DNA from: Paenibacillus farraposensis
Lineage (GTDB): Bacteria > Bacillota > Bacilli > Paenibacillales > Paenibacillaceae
Length of the DNA: 64,000 bases
Assembly: GCF_020736845.1 (NCBI RefSeq)
Contig: NZ_JAFFQR010000029.1
Location: 1-64,000 of the forward strand
Direction: 5' to 3'
Within the stretch, counting starts at the first letter, position 1. Each line of letters begins with the position of its first letter. The translations under genes and the position numbers were made by a program. Positions 35,020 through 44,459 of this stretch are shown piece after piece. A model generated the notes under the pieces. It searched no databases. It had not been told where the DNA came from and saw only the letters and a program-made list of their open reading frames with translations.

Positions 35020-35613
35020 CTAGGTGTGACGGGCATTGGTTTCTTGCTGATTATCCTTCTTCCCGTTCACGACCATAACGCTTTGGATAAACAGGAACAT
35101 CCCGAAGTTCATGACGACATCTCCAACACTAATCACCTGCGTGCGGGGATAGGGCTTGGAGAGGGGGATGATATCACCGAGCAATGATAAATGCGTGCTC
35201 GCATCCATCATATAATGCTTCGAGATGACGCTTCCAGATTTAAGCATATCTGTATAATAGGGACCCAACACCTCTGAAGCGCTCAACGAGACCGGCATCC
35301 TGCCGCCATTCACCGCCATGACGATAAAATTCAACAGTACGCCGATGAAAATAAGCCAGAATCCCTTATGGTGTCTGTTCAACCAGAGAAATATCAATCC
35401 AACCACGTAGATGCCCAAAAATAAATATCCGTTAATGGACGCCAGCCAAGCCCACTTTTCCTGGGCATAAAAAATAATAAACTGCACCAGCAGCAGCAAG
35501 GGAAACATCCAGCCGGCTATGAGGCGAATTTGACTGAAACGGATCAGACTCTGCCGCCAGCCTCCTCGGATCAGACCTACAATGAGACCCAGCAGCACTC
35601 CATCATAGACCAT
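35020..35613 (-). CDS. DUF5317 family integral membrane protein
   Basis: This 197-residue protein has about five hydrophobic segments (YDGVLLGLIVGLIRGG, WMFPLLLLVQFIIFY, YLFLGIYVVGLIFLWLN, FWLIFIGVLLNFIVMAVNGG, VVMNFGMFLFIQSVMVV) and the DUF5317 signature NGGRMPVS. I chose the ATG at 35613 (MVYDGVLLG), seven bases after GGAGA; longer frames to 35781 run into the divergent promoter. DUF5317 genes often neighbour GGDEF/HD-GYP genes, as here, suggesting a membrane function tied to cyclic di-GMP signalling, but none is established. Confidence 0.83.
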   Translation of the reverse strand: MVYDGVLLGLIVGLIRGGWRQSLIRFSQIRLIAGWMFPLLLLVQFIIFYAQEKWAWLASINGYLFLGIYVVGLIFLWLNRHHKGFWLIFIGVLLNFIVMAVNGGRMPVSLSASEVLGPYYTDMLKSGSVISKHYMMDASTHLSLLGDIIPLSKPYPRTQVISVGDVVMNFGMFLFIQSVMVVNGKKDNQQETNARHT

Positions 35614-35819
35614 TATCATTCTCCAGATTCCATAAATTTTTTTGTTTTTGAATTGCGTGTTTTGGATACAGTATAATTCGACCTGAAATTGGTAAATTCC
35701 TGCCTGATATATAGCAGTTTTTTTGAAAAAATTACGGATTAGCGTGTAATTATTCGAAGTAGGGCGAAATGATGATATCATAATATATTGAAGTCATATT
35801 TTTTTATATTTTGAAAAGG

Positions 35820-37058
35820 ATGATTATTATTATAAATCGGTTTTCCAATACGATAATGGCTGCCGCGGACATGACCAAATCCCGAATTTTATGGATTGCC
35901 TTTGTCCTGGGGGCATTAAGTGCTTTTGGGCCCTTGTCTATAGATATGTATTTGCCGTCATTGCCTACATTAGCGGACAATTTGCACACGACCACTTCGT
36001 TGGCGCAGCTTAGTTTGACCGCCTGTCTGCTGGGACTGGCAGTGGGTCAGATCGTTGCTGGTCCGCTTAGTGATGTCAGAGGCCGCAGAGGGCCGCTGGT
36101 CATCTCGCTTATTCTGTACGCTGCTGCTTCGCTGCTATGCGTATTTGCGCCGAATATCGGTGTGCTTATTGCGCTTCGTTTTGTTCAAGGACTCACCGGG
36201 TCAGCGGGAATCGTAATCTCCAGAGCTGTAGCGCGTGATCTATACTCAGGCAAAGAATTGACGCGTTTTTTTTCATTGCTCATGCTGGTGAATGGCGTGG
36301 CTCCCATTGTTGCACCTGTGCTGGGCGGGGTGATATTGAACTTTGTTTCCTGGCGAGGGGTGTTCATGATGCTTTGTCTGGTCGGTGTAGCCATGCTGAT
36401 TGCTGTCGTGCTGGGCTTGCCAGAGACGCTGCCTGTTAACCGCCGCTCATCTGGTGGCTTGAAGCAGACGCTGAGTACGCTCGCCCATTTGTTTGCGGAT
36501 CGGCGCTTTATGGGCTATGCCTTCTCGCAGGCGCTTGTTACAGGGTCGATGTTCGCGTACATTGCTGGCTCGCCGTTTGTGCTGCAGGATATTTTCGGGG
36601 TTTCTCCCCAGATGTATAGTATTATTTTTGCGGTGAATGGCCTGGGGATTGTACTGTTTTCCCAACTCACGGGTAGGCTTGTGGGTCGCTTCAGTGAACG
36701 CCAGTTGCTCCTGTCAGGTTTGGTGATTGCTACTGTAGCTGGAATCAGCTTGTTAACCGTGGCTTTTACTGGGGGGCAATTGTTTGCTTTGCTGGTTCCG
36801 ATGTTCTTTATTGTTTCCTGCGTGGGGATCGTAAGTACAACGACGACTTCACTGGCGATGCAGAGCGAGCAGCGATCCGCCGGGAGTGCGTCTGCAATGC
36901 TGGGCCTGCTGCCTCTGCTGCTGGGCTCCATCGCTTCACCGTTAGTGGGCTTGGGCAGCGGCACAACACCACCTATGGCGGTCGTCATCGCTATTGCTGA
37001 GATCGGTGCACTGTTAAGCTTTCTGGTGCTTGCGAAGGATGCACGCTCCAAAGCGTGA
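35820..37058 (+). CDS. MFS drug-resistance transporter, Bcr/CflA family
   Basis: This approximately 412-residue transporter has twelve hydrophobic segments and Bcr/CflA hallmarks: SAFGPLSIDMYLPSLPTLAD in helix 1, QIVAGPLSDVRGRRGPLVIS (MFS motif A, DxxGRR) and RFVQGLTGSAGIVISRAVAR. It would export drugs or metabolites with proton antiport. The start is uncertain: ATG 35820 follows GAAAAGG too closely and other candidates lack a ribosome binding site. It is divergent from DUF5317 and immediately upstream of csoR, but the CsoR palindrome lies after its stop, so it is probably not part of the copper regulon. Confidence 0.88.
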   Translation: MIIIINRFSNTIMAAADMTKSRILWIAFVLGALSAFGPLSIDMYLPSLPTLADNLHTTTSLAQLSLTACLLGLAVGQIVAGPLSDVRGRRGPLVISLILYAAASLLCVFAPNIGVLIALRFVQGLTGSAGIVISRAVARDLYSGKELTRFFSLLMLVNGVAPIVAPVLGGVILNFVSWRGVFMMLCLVGVAMLIAVVLGLPETLPVNRRSSGGLKQTLSTLAHLFADRRFMGYAFSQALVTGSMFAYIAGSPFVLQDIFGVSPQMYSIIFAVNGLGIVLFSQLTGRLVGRFSERQLLLSGLVIATVAGISLLTVAFTGGQLFALLVPMFFIVSCVGIVSTTTTSLAMQSEQRSAGSASAMLGLLPLLLGSIASPLVGLGSGTTPPMAVVIAIAEIGALLSFLVLAKDARSKA

Positions 37059-37091
37059 AATAAGGCAAACAAGTGACATTTTCCAGGAAGG

Positions 37092-37121
37092 TTGACATAC
37101 CCCATGGGGGTATATTATGAT
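37092..37121 (+). promoter_or_regulatory. csoR promoter with CsoR-type operator in the spacer
   Basis: TTGACA (37092-37097) and TATGAT (37116-37121) are 18 bases apart. Between them lies ATACCCCATGGGGGTAT (37097-37113), a near-perfect palindrome with the TACCC...GGGTA pattern bound by copper-sensing CsoR. Apo-CsoR bound there would block RNA polymerase, so the repressor controls its own operon. Confidence 0.85.
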
Positions 37122-37190
37122 GAGGACATATTAACAAAGCACTATGGAAATGTACTACACAGGCATATACACAACACAGGAGGCTGATGT

Positions 37191-37541
37191 ATGGCTGAGG
37201 AGCAACCTGTTTCCCACCATGAAGTTCACGAGAACCATTGCGGAACAGACGGAGAAAAGGCAATTAGAAAAAGTCATCATTCGGCAGAATTCAAGAACAG
37301 TCTTATATCCCGATTGAACCGTATTGAAGGTCAGGTTCGCGGAATTAAGGGCCTGATCGAGAAGGATACCTACTGTGATGATGTGCTGAATCAGATTGCG
37401 GCCGTCCAGTCCGCTCTGAATGGTGTCGGCAAGCTGCTGCTGGAAGGACATATGAAAAGCTGTGTCATCGAGCGTATGCAGGCAGGGGAGCCGGAAGTAA
37501 TTGATGAGCTGCTGGTTACGGTCAAGAAGCTAATTCGTTAA
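37191..37541 (+). CDS. csoR: Copper-sensing repressor CsoR
   Basis: This 116-residue protein is a helical, DNA-binding metalloregulator that releases DNA upon binding Cu(I). The core SLISRLNRIEGQVRGIKGLI is diagnostic. The copper ligands Cys62 (DTYCDD), His87 (EGHMK) and Cys91 (SCV) are present with the classic Cys-His-Cys spacing, so copper rather than nickel or sulfur sensing is predicted. A His-rich N-terminal extension (SHHEVHENH) is extra. The gene is followed by copZ and copA, with CsoR-type palindromes upstream of csoR and of copA. Confidence 0.94.
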   Translation: MAEEQPVSHHEVHENHCGTDGEKAIRKSHHSAEFKNSLISRLNRIEGQVRGIKGLIEKDTYCDDVLNQIAAVQSALNGVGKLLLEGHMKSCVIERMQAGEPEVIDELLVTVKKLIR

Positions 37542-37598
37542 CAGCAATACCCATATACATCATCGGGTACAGGAAGTACCCCGAAGGAGGAAAAGGAA

Positions 37599-37799
37599 AT
37601 GGCACAAGTGACATTGAACGTAGAAGGCATGAGCTGTAATCATTGCGTGAAAGCAGTAGAAGGAGCTTTGGAGAAAGTTGGCGCCACCGGCAAGGTTAGC
37701 CTCGAAACAAAGCAAGTGGCTATAGAGTATGACGAATCCAAGTTAAACGTGGAAGCCTTAAAAAACGCGATTGAAGACCAAGGCTATGATGTTGTGTAA
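37599..37799 (+). CDS. copZ: Copper chaperone CopZ
   Basis: This 66-residue heavy-metal-associated domain carries the metal site GMSCNHC (Cys13 and Cys16), which binds Cu(I) and hands it to CopA. The length is typical. An AAGGAGGAAAAGG ribosome binding site precedes the ATG. It is the second gene of the csoR-copZ unit; a weak hairpin terminator and a second CsoR palindrome lie between it and copA. Confidence 0.95.
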   Translation: MAQVTLNVEGMSCNHCVKAVEGALEKVGATGKVSLETKQVAIEYDESKLNVEALKNAIEDQGYDVV

Positions 37800-37839
37800 G
37801 TGTAAGGCGCTTCAAGTGTAAAGTGATTTTGTTGTAAAG

Positions 37840-37870
37840 GAGAAGCTTCCATCATAGGAGCTTTTTCTTT
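37840..37870 (+). terminator. Weak terminator between copZ and copA
   Basis: AGAAGCTTCC pairs with GGAGCTTTTTCT around a six-base loop, ending in TTTTTCTTTT. It may partially end the csoR-copZ transcript. Confidence 0.65.
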
Positions 37871-37881
37871 TGGATGATAAT

Positions 37882-37898
37882 ATACCCCTATGGGGTAT
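37882..37898 (+). promoter_or_regulatory. Second CsoR-type operator, upstream of copA
   Basis: ATACCCCTATGGGGTAT is a near-perfect palindrome matching the operator before csoR. It ends 17 bases before the copA start, at the ribosome binding site GGGAGG. A promoter inside 37838-37885 is likely but not clear (GATAATAT near 37876 may be a -10). Confidence 0.8.
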
Positions 37899-37915
37899 TC
37901 GGGAGGAAAGCAACC

Positions 37916-40381
37916 ATGGAAAACCGTGTGAGCGATGGTGACAAGCAGGCTACGCTTCATATTACCGGGATGTCCTGTGCGGCCTGCGCAAGCCGTATTG
38001 AAAAAGGCCTAAATCGAATAGACGGTGTAACACAGGTTAATGTTAATTTGGCTTTGGAGCAGGCGTCGATATCGTATGATCCCAAGCAGGCGGATATCCC
38101 GGATTTTCGCGATAAGATTGCTTCGCTGGGTTTTGGAACGGTAAGCGAGGAAGCCAATCTGAATGTAACGGGGATGACATGTGCGGCTTGCGCGACCCGG
38201 ATCGAGAAGGGACTGAACCGTATGCCGGGTGTGACAGGCGCTACGGTAAATCTGGCGATGGAAACGGCTCATGTCGAATATACGGCAGGGAGTATTACGG
38301 TCGATGAACTGGTAAGCAAGATAGAGCAGTTGGGCTACGGGGCGATTCCGCAGAGCGCAGAGGATCATATCGCGGATGTACGCAGCAAGGATATCCAGCG
38401 TAAAAAATGGAAGTGGATTGTGTCTGCGATGTTGTCGTTTCCGTTATTGTGGGCGATGGTGGCTCATTTCTCCTTTACTTCATGGATTTATGTGCCGGAG
38501 CTGTTTTTGAACCCATGGTTCCAGCTTGCGCTGACAACTCCGATCCAGTTCATTATTGGATGGCAGTTCTATGTGGGCGCGTACAAGGCGCTTCGCAATG
38601 GCAGCTCGAATATGGATGTGCTGGTTGCATTGGGGACGTCTGCGGCTTATTTTTACAGCTTGTACCTTACACTACGACCGTCTACCGTGATGGACAGCAT
38701 GGGAGGTATGGCAGGGATGCCTGTCATGAAAATGCCTGAACTGTACTATGAGACAAGCGCGGTGCTGATTACGCTTATTCTCGTCGGCAAATGGTTCGAG
38801 GCAGTAGCCAAGGGACGTTCGTCCGAGGCAATCAAAAGTCTGATGAGTCTCCAGGCAACGACGGCACGTGTAGTGCGTGACGGACAAGAGATTGACGTAC
38901 CGATTGAGCAGGTACGTGTGAAGGATATTTTTATTGTACGCCCCGGCGAGAAAATTCCCGTCGATGGTGTAGTTGTGGACGGGCGCTCGGCGGTTGATGA
39001 ATCCATGCTAAGCGGTGAGAGTCTGCCCGTTGAAAAAGAGGCCGGTTCCCCGGTTACGGGAGCCACGCTCAATAAAAACGGGGTACTTCGTATCCAGGCC
39101 GAGCGTGTGGGTGGTGATACGGCGTTGGCCCGTATTATTAAAGTCGTGGAGGATGCACAAAACTCCAAAGCTCCTATTCAGCGGATCGCGGATCAGATTT
39201 CCGGTATTTTTGTTCCGATCGTGGTAGCTATCGCTGTATTGGCCTTTATTGTCTGGTTTTTCTTTGTGACACCGTCTGATTTTGCAGGTTCACTGGAAAA
39301 AATGATTGCGGTGCTTGTCATTGCATGCCCCTGTGCGCTTGGGTTGGCTACCCCAACGTCCATTATGGCAGGATCGGGACGTGCTGCTGAATACGGTATT
39401 CTGTTCAAGGGAGGCGAGCATCTGGAAATGACCCGTTCCATCAATGCGGTCGTACTGGATAAGACAGGGACGGTTACGAACGGCAAGCCGGTGCTGACGG
39501 ATGTTATTATCGAAGAAAACAGCCTGACTGAAGGGGATTTGCTGCGATTACTGGGTGCAGCGGAAAAAAGCTCCGAGCATCCACTGGCGGAAGCGATTGT
39601 AAAGGGCATTGTGGATCGCGGCATTGAGCTGGCTGAGCCGACAGATTTTGAAAATGTTCCGGGTTTCGGTGTGAAGGCCCATGTAGAAGGCAAGCAGATA
39701 TTTGCAGGTACACGCCGATTGATGAACAGGGAAGGCATCGCGATAGCTGATTCTGCCGAGCAGCATATGAATGAGCTGGAAAGCGCAGGGAAAACAGCCA
39801 TGCTTGTTGCTGTAGATGGCCTCTATGCCGGACTGGTAGCTGTAGCGGATACGATCAAGGAAACGTCACGGGAGGCGGTTGCCCGCCTGCGTGCGATGAA
39901 CATTGAGGTTATCATGATTACAGGTGACAATGAGCGGACCGCGCGGGCTGTTGCCGCCGAGGCTGGAATTGAGCGGGTGCTGGCGGAAGTATTGCCAGAG
40001 GGCAAGGCCGATAAAGTAAAACGGCTTCAGGAGCGGGGGCTGATCGTAGCGATGGTCGGGGATGGCATTAATGACGCGCCCGCGCTGGCTACCGCTGATA
40101 TCGGAATGGCAATGGGCACGGGGACGGATGTGGCGATGGAGGCTGCCGATATTACCCTCATGCGCGGCAACCTGAACAGCATTCCCGACGCGATCGAAAT
40201 GAGCCGCCGGACGATGACAAACATACGCCAGAATCTGTTTTGGGCGCTCGGTTACAACGTTATCGGCATTCCGATTGCTGCCCTGGGCTTCCTCGCCCCG
40301 TGGCTCGCGGGAGCGGCCATGGCATTCAGCTCTGTTTCGGTTGTGCTGAATGCGCTGCGTCTCCAGCGGGTAAAGCTGTAA
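37916..40381 (+). CDS. copA: Cu(I)-exporting P1B-type ATPase CopA
   Basis: This 821-residue membrane pump exports Cu(I). Two N-terminal heavy-metal domains carry GMSCAAC and GMTCAAC. Eight membrane helices follow, with the transport motif CPC at 471-473 ([13 protein letters not shown]), the phosphorylated Asp515 in DKTGT, the P1B HP motif ([10 protein letters not shown]) and the hinge [11 protein letters not shown] chose the ATG at 37916, as GGGAGGAAAGCAACC precedes it; the longer frame from 37874 would start before the operator. CsoR control is predicted from the palindrome directly upstream. A terminator follows at 40426-40471. Confidence 0.96.
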   Translation: MENRVSDGDKQATLHITGMSCAACASRIEKGLNRIDGVTQVNVNLALEQASISYDPKQADIPDFRDKIASLGFGTVSEEANLNVTGMTCAACATRIEKGLNRMPGVTGATVNLAMETAHVEYTAGSITVDELVSKIEQLGYGAIPQSAEDHIADVRSKDIQRKKWKWIVSAMLSFPLLWAMVAHFSFTSWIYVPELFLNPWFQLALTTPIQFIIGWQFYVGAYKALRNGSSNMDVLVALGTSAAYFYSLYLTLRPSTVMDSMGGMAGMPVMKMPELYYETSAVLITLILVGKWFEAVAKGRSSEAIKSLMSLQATTARVVRDGQEIDVPIEQVRVKDIFIVRPGEKIPVDGVVVDGRSAVDESMLSGESLPVEKEAGSPVTGATLNKNGVLRIQAERVGGDTALARIIKVVEDAQNSKAPIQRIADQISGIFVPIVVAIAVLAFIVWFFFVTPSDFAGSLEKMIAVLVIACPCALGLATPTSIMAGSGRAAEYGILFKGGEHLEMTRSINAVVLDKTGTVTNGKPVLTDVIIEENSLTEGDLLRLLGAAEKSSEHPLAEAIVKGIVDRGIELAEPTDFENVPGFGVKAHVEGKQIFAGTRRLMNREGIAIADSAEQHMNELESAGKTAMLVAVDGLYAGLVAVADTIKETSREAVARLRAMNIEVIMITGDNERTARAVAAEAGIERVLAEVLPEGKADKVKRLQERGLIVAMVGDGINDAPALATADIGMAMGTGTDVAMEAADITLMRGNLNSIPDAIEMSRRTMTNIRQNLFWALGYNVIGIPIAALGFLAPWLAGAAMAFSSVSVVLNALRLQRVKL

Positions 40382-40425
40382 TGGCAGTGGCCAATGAGGC
40401 AGGATACGAGTGACAAGATTGGTGT

Positions 40426-40471
40426 TGAAGCAAGTACGACTGATTTGGATTTCAGGGTGCTTGCTTTTTTT
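40426..40471 (+). terminator. Terminator after copA
   Basis: GAAGCAAG pairs with CTTGCTTT across about 25 bases, followed by TTTTTT. Confidence 0.7.
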
Positions 40472-40648
40472 GCTAATATTCGGTTCTTTTTGCCCGTGCT
40501 GTTGCCCGTATCGCGCCAGGTTGCTTATCAAGCGCGAAAGTTTCATAATATTTGTAGGAGTGCCATGCAAGCATACAAGAGCTTCTTCGAATACTCACAG
40601 CTTGACGCAGATAAAGAGCCTATATTATGGATTAGGAGTGAAGCAGTC

Positions 40649-41392
40649 ATGAATGATACGATTTCCCTGTTGATGAATCATCGGTCTGTACGAAAATTCA
40701 AGTCTGGCGCCGTTACCGATGAGCAACTCGCAGCTATTGTGGCGGCTGGCCAAATGGCCTCCTCGTCCAGCAATGTGCAGGCTTATACCGTCATTGCCGT
40801 TACAGAGCCTGCTTTGAAAACCAAGCTGGCCGAGCTGGCGGGAGGTCAGGCTTATGTTGAGCAGTGCCCGGTGTTTCTGGTGTGGTGTGCAGATTTGTAT
40901 CGCCTGAAGCAGGTTGCCGTTCACCATCAGCCGGGTCAGCCTTCCTATGAGGGTTCTGTCGAAAATTACACGGTTGCGACCATTGATACCGCGTTGGCTG
41001 CACAGAATGCAGCAGTAGCCGCTGAGTCACTTGGCTTGGGCATCGTCTACATCGGGGGCATCCGTACTAAAATAGCCGAGGTATCTGAGCTGCTGGGCCT
41101 GCCTGAACTGGTATATCCGGTGTTCGGTATGTGTATTGGCGTACCGGATCAGGACACAGGCTTACGTCCGCGCCTTCCGCAGTCCGGTGTTTTGCACATG
41201 AACGGCTACGATAAAAATCAGACGATGAAGGCTGTGGAGCTATATGATCACACATCGGCTGAATATTTGAAGGAACGTACGGGCGGTCAACGCTCTACTC
41301 CCTGGTCTGAGCAAATGGCGGCGAGACTGACAGAGCCTGCGCGTTTGCAGATGAAGACATTCTTGGAACAAAGAGGATTTTTAAAGCAATAA
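40649..41392 (+). CDS. NADPH-dependent nitro/flavin oxidoreductase (NfsA/NfrA family)
   Basis: This 247-residue flavoprotein belongs to the NfsA/NfrA group. Family traits are NHRSVRKFKSGAVTDEQLAA, MASSSSNVQAYTVIAVTEP, ESLGLGIVYIGGIR, and C-terminal PVFGMCIGVPDQDTGLRPRL. It reduces nitro compounds, flavins or disulfides with NADPH. I chose the ATG at 40649 because TTAGGAGTGAAGCAGTC precedes it; upstream extensions cross the copA terminator. It is monocistronic, ending before a bidirectional terminator. Confidence 0.88.
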   Translation: MNDTISLLMNHRSVRKFKSGAVTDEQLAAIVAAGQMASSSSNVQAYTVIAVTEPALKTKLAELAGGQAYVEQCPVFLVWCADLYRLKQVAVHHQPGQPSYEGSVENYTVATIDTALAAQNAAVAAESLGLGIVYIGGIRTKIAEVSELLGLPELVYPVFGMCIGVPDQDTGLRPRLPQSGVLHMNGYDKNQTMKAVELYDHTSAEYLKERTGGQRSTPWSEQMAARLTEPARLQMKTFLEQRGFLKQ

Positions 41393-41464
41393 AATAGCGA
41401 AGTCATAAAATAAAGCAGAAGCCAATATGCGATTCATGAGGCTTTCTGTCCAGGTCTGAAAATA

Positions 41465-41514
41465 CAAAGAACCTCCGGTTACGCAGTTATGATGCGTATT
41501 TGGAGGTTCTTTGC
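41465..41514. terminator. Bidirectional intrinsic terminator
   Basis: AAAGAACCTCC pairs with GGAGGTTCTTT, with a further paired apex (ACGCA/TGCGT). It lies between the convergent nitroreductase and tatD genes. Confidence 0.82.
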
Positions 41515-41576
41515 TTATGCAGTAAAAGCGAATATTTTTTCTCTCAGGGAATAGCTGATGGCTAAATGTGGCTGTA

Positions 41577-42398
41577 TCACTTGGATAGCGAGTAGAAGCG
41601 TCTCGTATTTTCATAAAATTCGAGGCGGACGGCAGTCTCGTCTTGCTGGGTCAGCTTGCTGTACGCGCGAATAACATCAGCAGTCATCCGAGGATGCGTC
41701 TGTTGTCCGGTAAAAGCGTCCTCGAATGGCCAAGGGCCGTCTGTCTCTGCCATGATTTGATTGGACGGATACTGTCTCGCCAGCCTGCGAATTTCTTCTT
41801 CATAGAGAAGATCGGGTGTGAAGGAGACATAGTAGCCGTTTCGGGCCATACGTTCGGCCGTGGCAGCAGAGCCCTTGAACCAGTGAAAATGCGCCTGTGT
41901 AACACTATGGCGTTCCAGAAGGTCGCAAGCGATATCGGCATCCTCATAAACGGCGTGCAGCACAATGGGCTTGTCATGCTTCCGTGCAAACTGGATAAAA
42001 CGCTCCAGCAGCGCTATGTAGGGAGCATGGTCAAAGGAAGCCCCGCTCCGTAAGGTCTCCAGCCGACTGTAGTAGGGCAGGCCGACTTCGCCAACGGCGA
42101 CCATCTGTTCTATATGCTTGTCCATCCAGTCGAACAACAAATCCAGCTCAGCTTGGGCTGGAAGAGGTTGTTCAGGATGAAGGCCGAAGGCTGGGCGTAC
42201 CAGTCCGGGCCAACGTTCAGCCAACCGCAGATTGGCTTGGCTGGAGGCAAGATGCATGGACACGGCTATGATGGCTTCGACGCCGCTATCGGCAAGAGAA
42301 GCGAGCAATGGCTCCTGCTGCTCAGGCGGATAGCTGTCAACATGAATGTGTGCGTCGATCAATGGTGCGGATGCCGTTGAGCCCAAAATGTCATTCAT
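41577..42398 (-). CDS. TatD-family metal-dependent hydrolase
   Basis: This 273-residue protein is a TatD-type amidohydrolase-fold metallohydrolase. Metal ligands are visible: DAHIHVDSY at about residue 17, the central Glu in VAVGEVGLPYY, HAVYEDADI, AHFHWFKG and the Asp in AETDGPWPFE. The ATG at 42398 overlaps the ATPase stop in ATGAATGA, so it is translationally coupled to the thiamine transport operon. TatD proteins are usually nucleases, but in this operon it might process thiamine or its degradation products. That role is inferred from position only. Confidence 0.85.
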   Translation of the reverse strand: MNDILGSTASAPLIDAHIHVDSYPPEQQEPLLASLADSGVEAIIAVSMHLASSQANLRLAERWPGLVRPAFGLHPEQPLPAQAELDLLFDWMDKHIEQMVAVGEVGLPYYSRLETLRSGASFDHAPYIALLERFIQFARKHDKPIVLHAVYEDADIACDLLERHSVTQAHFHWFKGSAATAERMARNGYYVSFTPDLLYEEEIRRLARQYPSNQIMAETDGPWPFEDAFTGQQTHPRMTADVIRAYSKLTQQDETAVRLEFYENTRRFYSLSK

Positions 42399-43353
42399 AC
42401 TGATCCGCTCCGTTATTCGTGGGACTCTTGCGGGCACTCTCTGTATGCTCCTCCATGCCGCCATCCAGCCTGCATCTTTCCTGACGCATCCAGTCCGTCA
42501 TGGTCCGCTTCCACTCGTTAAAACGCGGATCAAGGGTGATTTCCTCCCTGCGAGGGCGGGGGAAGGGAACATCTACGACATGCACCACTGAAGCAGGCCG
42601 TGCCGACAGCACGTAGATACGGTCGGAGAGCAGCAATGCCTCTTCAATGCTGTGCGTGATGAACAGTACAGAGCGGCGGTTCCTCTCCCATATCCGCAAC
42701 AGCCATTGCTGCATCTCTGCACGTGTCAGCGCATCCAGGGCGCTGAACGGCTCATCCAGCAGCATCAGCTCCTGCGGGCTGAGCAGCGCCCGCAAAAAGG
42801 CTGCCCGCTGCTGCATACCGCCCGAGAGCGTATGCGGATACGCCTTGGCGAAGGGGCCCAGTCCAACCTGCTCCAGCCATTGCCGAGCTTCTTCGCGGCG
42901 TTCGCGTTCGCTGGCGTACTGGGAGTGCGCCGCTGTATGATTGCGCGGCGCGTTTTCCTGCCCGAGCAGCACGTTATCCAGCGTGGTACGCCACGGGAAA
43001 AGAGCGGGCTGCTGCGGCATATAGCTAATATGCCCGCGTTCGCCCGTCACGTCCTGGCCGTGCATACGGATGTGTCCCTGCTGCGGCTTGAGCAGTCCGC
43101 CGATGATGTGAAACAGCGTGCTTTTGCCGCTGCCGGACGGGCCGACGAGGGAGACGAATTCTCCTGGCTTAACGGTCAGGGATACATCCTGCAATACGGG
43201 CAGCAAGCTTCGTTTTTTACGGAAAGCGAGGTGGATACCATCTACTTCTAGCGCAGGGGGAGCAGATGAAAGTTTCTGCGGTTCCCCGGTTTGTTGTTCC
43301 TCAGCCGTGTTTTGCGGTGATAAGTCAGTCGGATACAGACTCATACGGACCAC
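42391..43353 (-). CDS. thiZ: Thiamine/precursor ABC transporter ATPase (ThiZ-like)
   Basis: This 320-residue ATPase of the nitrate/taurine/THI5 class has Walker [14 protein letters not shown] loop YMPQQPALFPWRTTLDNVLL, signature LSGGMQQRAAFLRALL, Walker B ELMLLDEPFSALDAL and His switch LFITHSIEEALLLSDR. GTG at 43353 is preceded by AAGGAGGAAAGGAC. An extension at each end is variable. It lies downstream of the TPP riboswitch-controlled binding-protein gene and next to the permease; the operon points to HMP-type pyrimidine or thiamine import. Confidence 0.88.
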   Translation of the reverse strand: MVRMSLYPTDLSPQNTAEEQQTGEPQKLSSAPPALEVDGIHLAFRKKRSLLPVLQDVSLTVKPGEFVSLVGPSGSGKSTLFHIIGGLLKPQQGHIRMHGQDVTGERGHISYMPQQPALFPWRTTLDNVLLGQENAPRNHTAAHSQYASERERREEARQWLEQVGLGPFAKAYPHTLSGGMQQRAAFLRALLSPQELMLLDEPFSALDALTRAEMQQWLLRIWERNRRSVLFITHSIEEALLLSDRIYVLSARPASVVHVVDVPFPRPRREEITLDPRFNEWKRTMTDWMRQERCRLDGGMEEHTESARKSPTNNGADQYE

Positions 43354-43392
43354 GTCCTTTCCTCCTTGATATGTTTAAATTCCATTAGAGCG

Positions 43393-44169
43393 CTATTCCC
43401 GATCCGGCTTCCAGCGGACCAGCCACTTTTCCAGCAGTACAATCATGACAAACATGAGTAAACTGAGTGCCACAATGATGCTGATGGCAGCAAAAATCAA
43501 ATCCGTGCGATAAGCCGATTTTTGCAGCATCATATAATACCCGATGCCTTCGCTGGCACCGATCCATTCGGCAATGATGGCGCCCATCACGCTGTAGGTG
43601 GCAGCGATCTTGATGCCGGAGAATACCTGCGGCAAGGAGTGCGGTAGCTCCAGCTTCATAAAAATAGCCATGCGGCCCGCGCCCGACATGCGCATATAAT
43701 CCATCATCATACGGTCCGTCCGTGTAAGTCCGTCCATGGTCGCTACGGCCACAGGAAAGAAGCACACTAGCGTAATGACCATCAGCTTGGGCAGCACGCC
43801 AAAACCAAACCACACCATCAGCAATGGGCCAAGGGCTATGATAGGAATGTTTTGACTGAGGATGAGCAGTGGATACAGGGCGGACTTGAGAAAAGGAATC
43901 GTATGAAGAATGATGGCAATCAACAGTCCCGTAGCTGTTCCAATAGCAAATCCTCCAAGCGTCAGGCGAATCGTTGCCCACGTATGCGTACTCAGCAGTG
44001 CCGATTGGGACAAGCTTTCCTGCACGATCAGAGAAGGAGCTGGCAGCAGCCAGGATTCAATATGCCAATAGGAAACAGCTCCCTGCCAGGCCGCCAAAAA
44101 GAAGAGGACCGCCACAAGGGGCGGCCATACGCTTTTCCACCAGGATGCATTGTTGTCTCCGGGGCTCAT
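43393..44169 (-). CDS. thiX: Thiamine/precursor ABC transporter permease (ThiX-like)
   Basis: This 258-residue permease has about six hydrophobic segments and the SsuC/TauC-type loop RMSGAGRMAIFMKLELPHSL, followed by GIKIAATYSVMGAIIAEWIG. It would form the membrane channel for the substrate delivered by the THI5-type binding protein. Its start overlaps the preceding thiamine-binding-like gene by four bases (ATGA), so translation is coupled. Confidence 0.88.
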   Translation of the reverse strand: MSPGDNNASWWKSVWPPLVAVLFFLAAWQGAVSYWHIESWLLPAPSLIVQESLSQSALLSTHTWATIRLTLGGFAIGTATGLLIAIILHTIPFLKSALYPLLILSQNIPIIALGPLLMVWFGFGVLPKLMVITLVCFFPVAVATMDGLTRTDRMMMDYMRMSGAGRMAIFMKLELPHSLPQVFSGIKIAATYSVMGAIIAEWIGASEGIGYYMMLQKSAYRTDLIFAAISIIVALSLLMFVMIVLLEKWLVRWKPDRE

Positions 44170-44459
44170 GGGCGATATTTTTCGGTCAGCTTGCTCATGC
44201 TGACGCCTTGTGGGTTATGGGCAATTTTGATCTGTGAAATGATGCTGGGACTGCCCGCTTCCGTCAATGCCTTGTGCATTTCTTTAACTACGTTCAGCAA
44301 CTCGTCCAGTTCGCCCTCCATTGTCGTTTCCAATGGGTTGACCTGATGTTTGACACCGGAACGTTGAATGACCTCAATTGCCTTATCTACATAAGGATAA
44401 GAATCCTCGTTATTAGGAGTTTTAGGAATCACTTGAATACTGAGCAAAGTGTTAGCCAT
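44166..44459 (-). CDS. Thiamine-binding family protein (MTH1187/YkoF-like, small)
   Basis: This 97-residue cytoplasmic protein belongs to the small thiamine-binding family (MTH1187, formerly DUF77). It starts LLSIQVIPKTPN and contains the SGVKHQVNPLETTMEGELDE motif, where the middle region forms the ligand site in relatives. It precedes the permease with a four-base overlap. With a TPP-riboswitch operon around it, binding of thiamine or its pyrimidine is plausible. Confidence 0.87.
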   Translation of the reverse strand: MANTLLSIQVIPKTPNNEDSYPYVDKAIEVIQRSGVKHQVNPLETTMEGELDELLNVVKEMHKALTEAGSPSIISQIKIAHNPQGVSMSKLTEKYRP

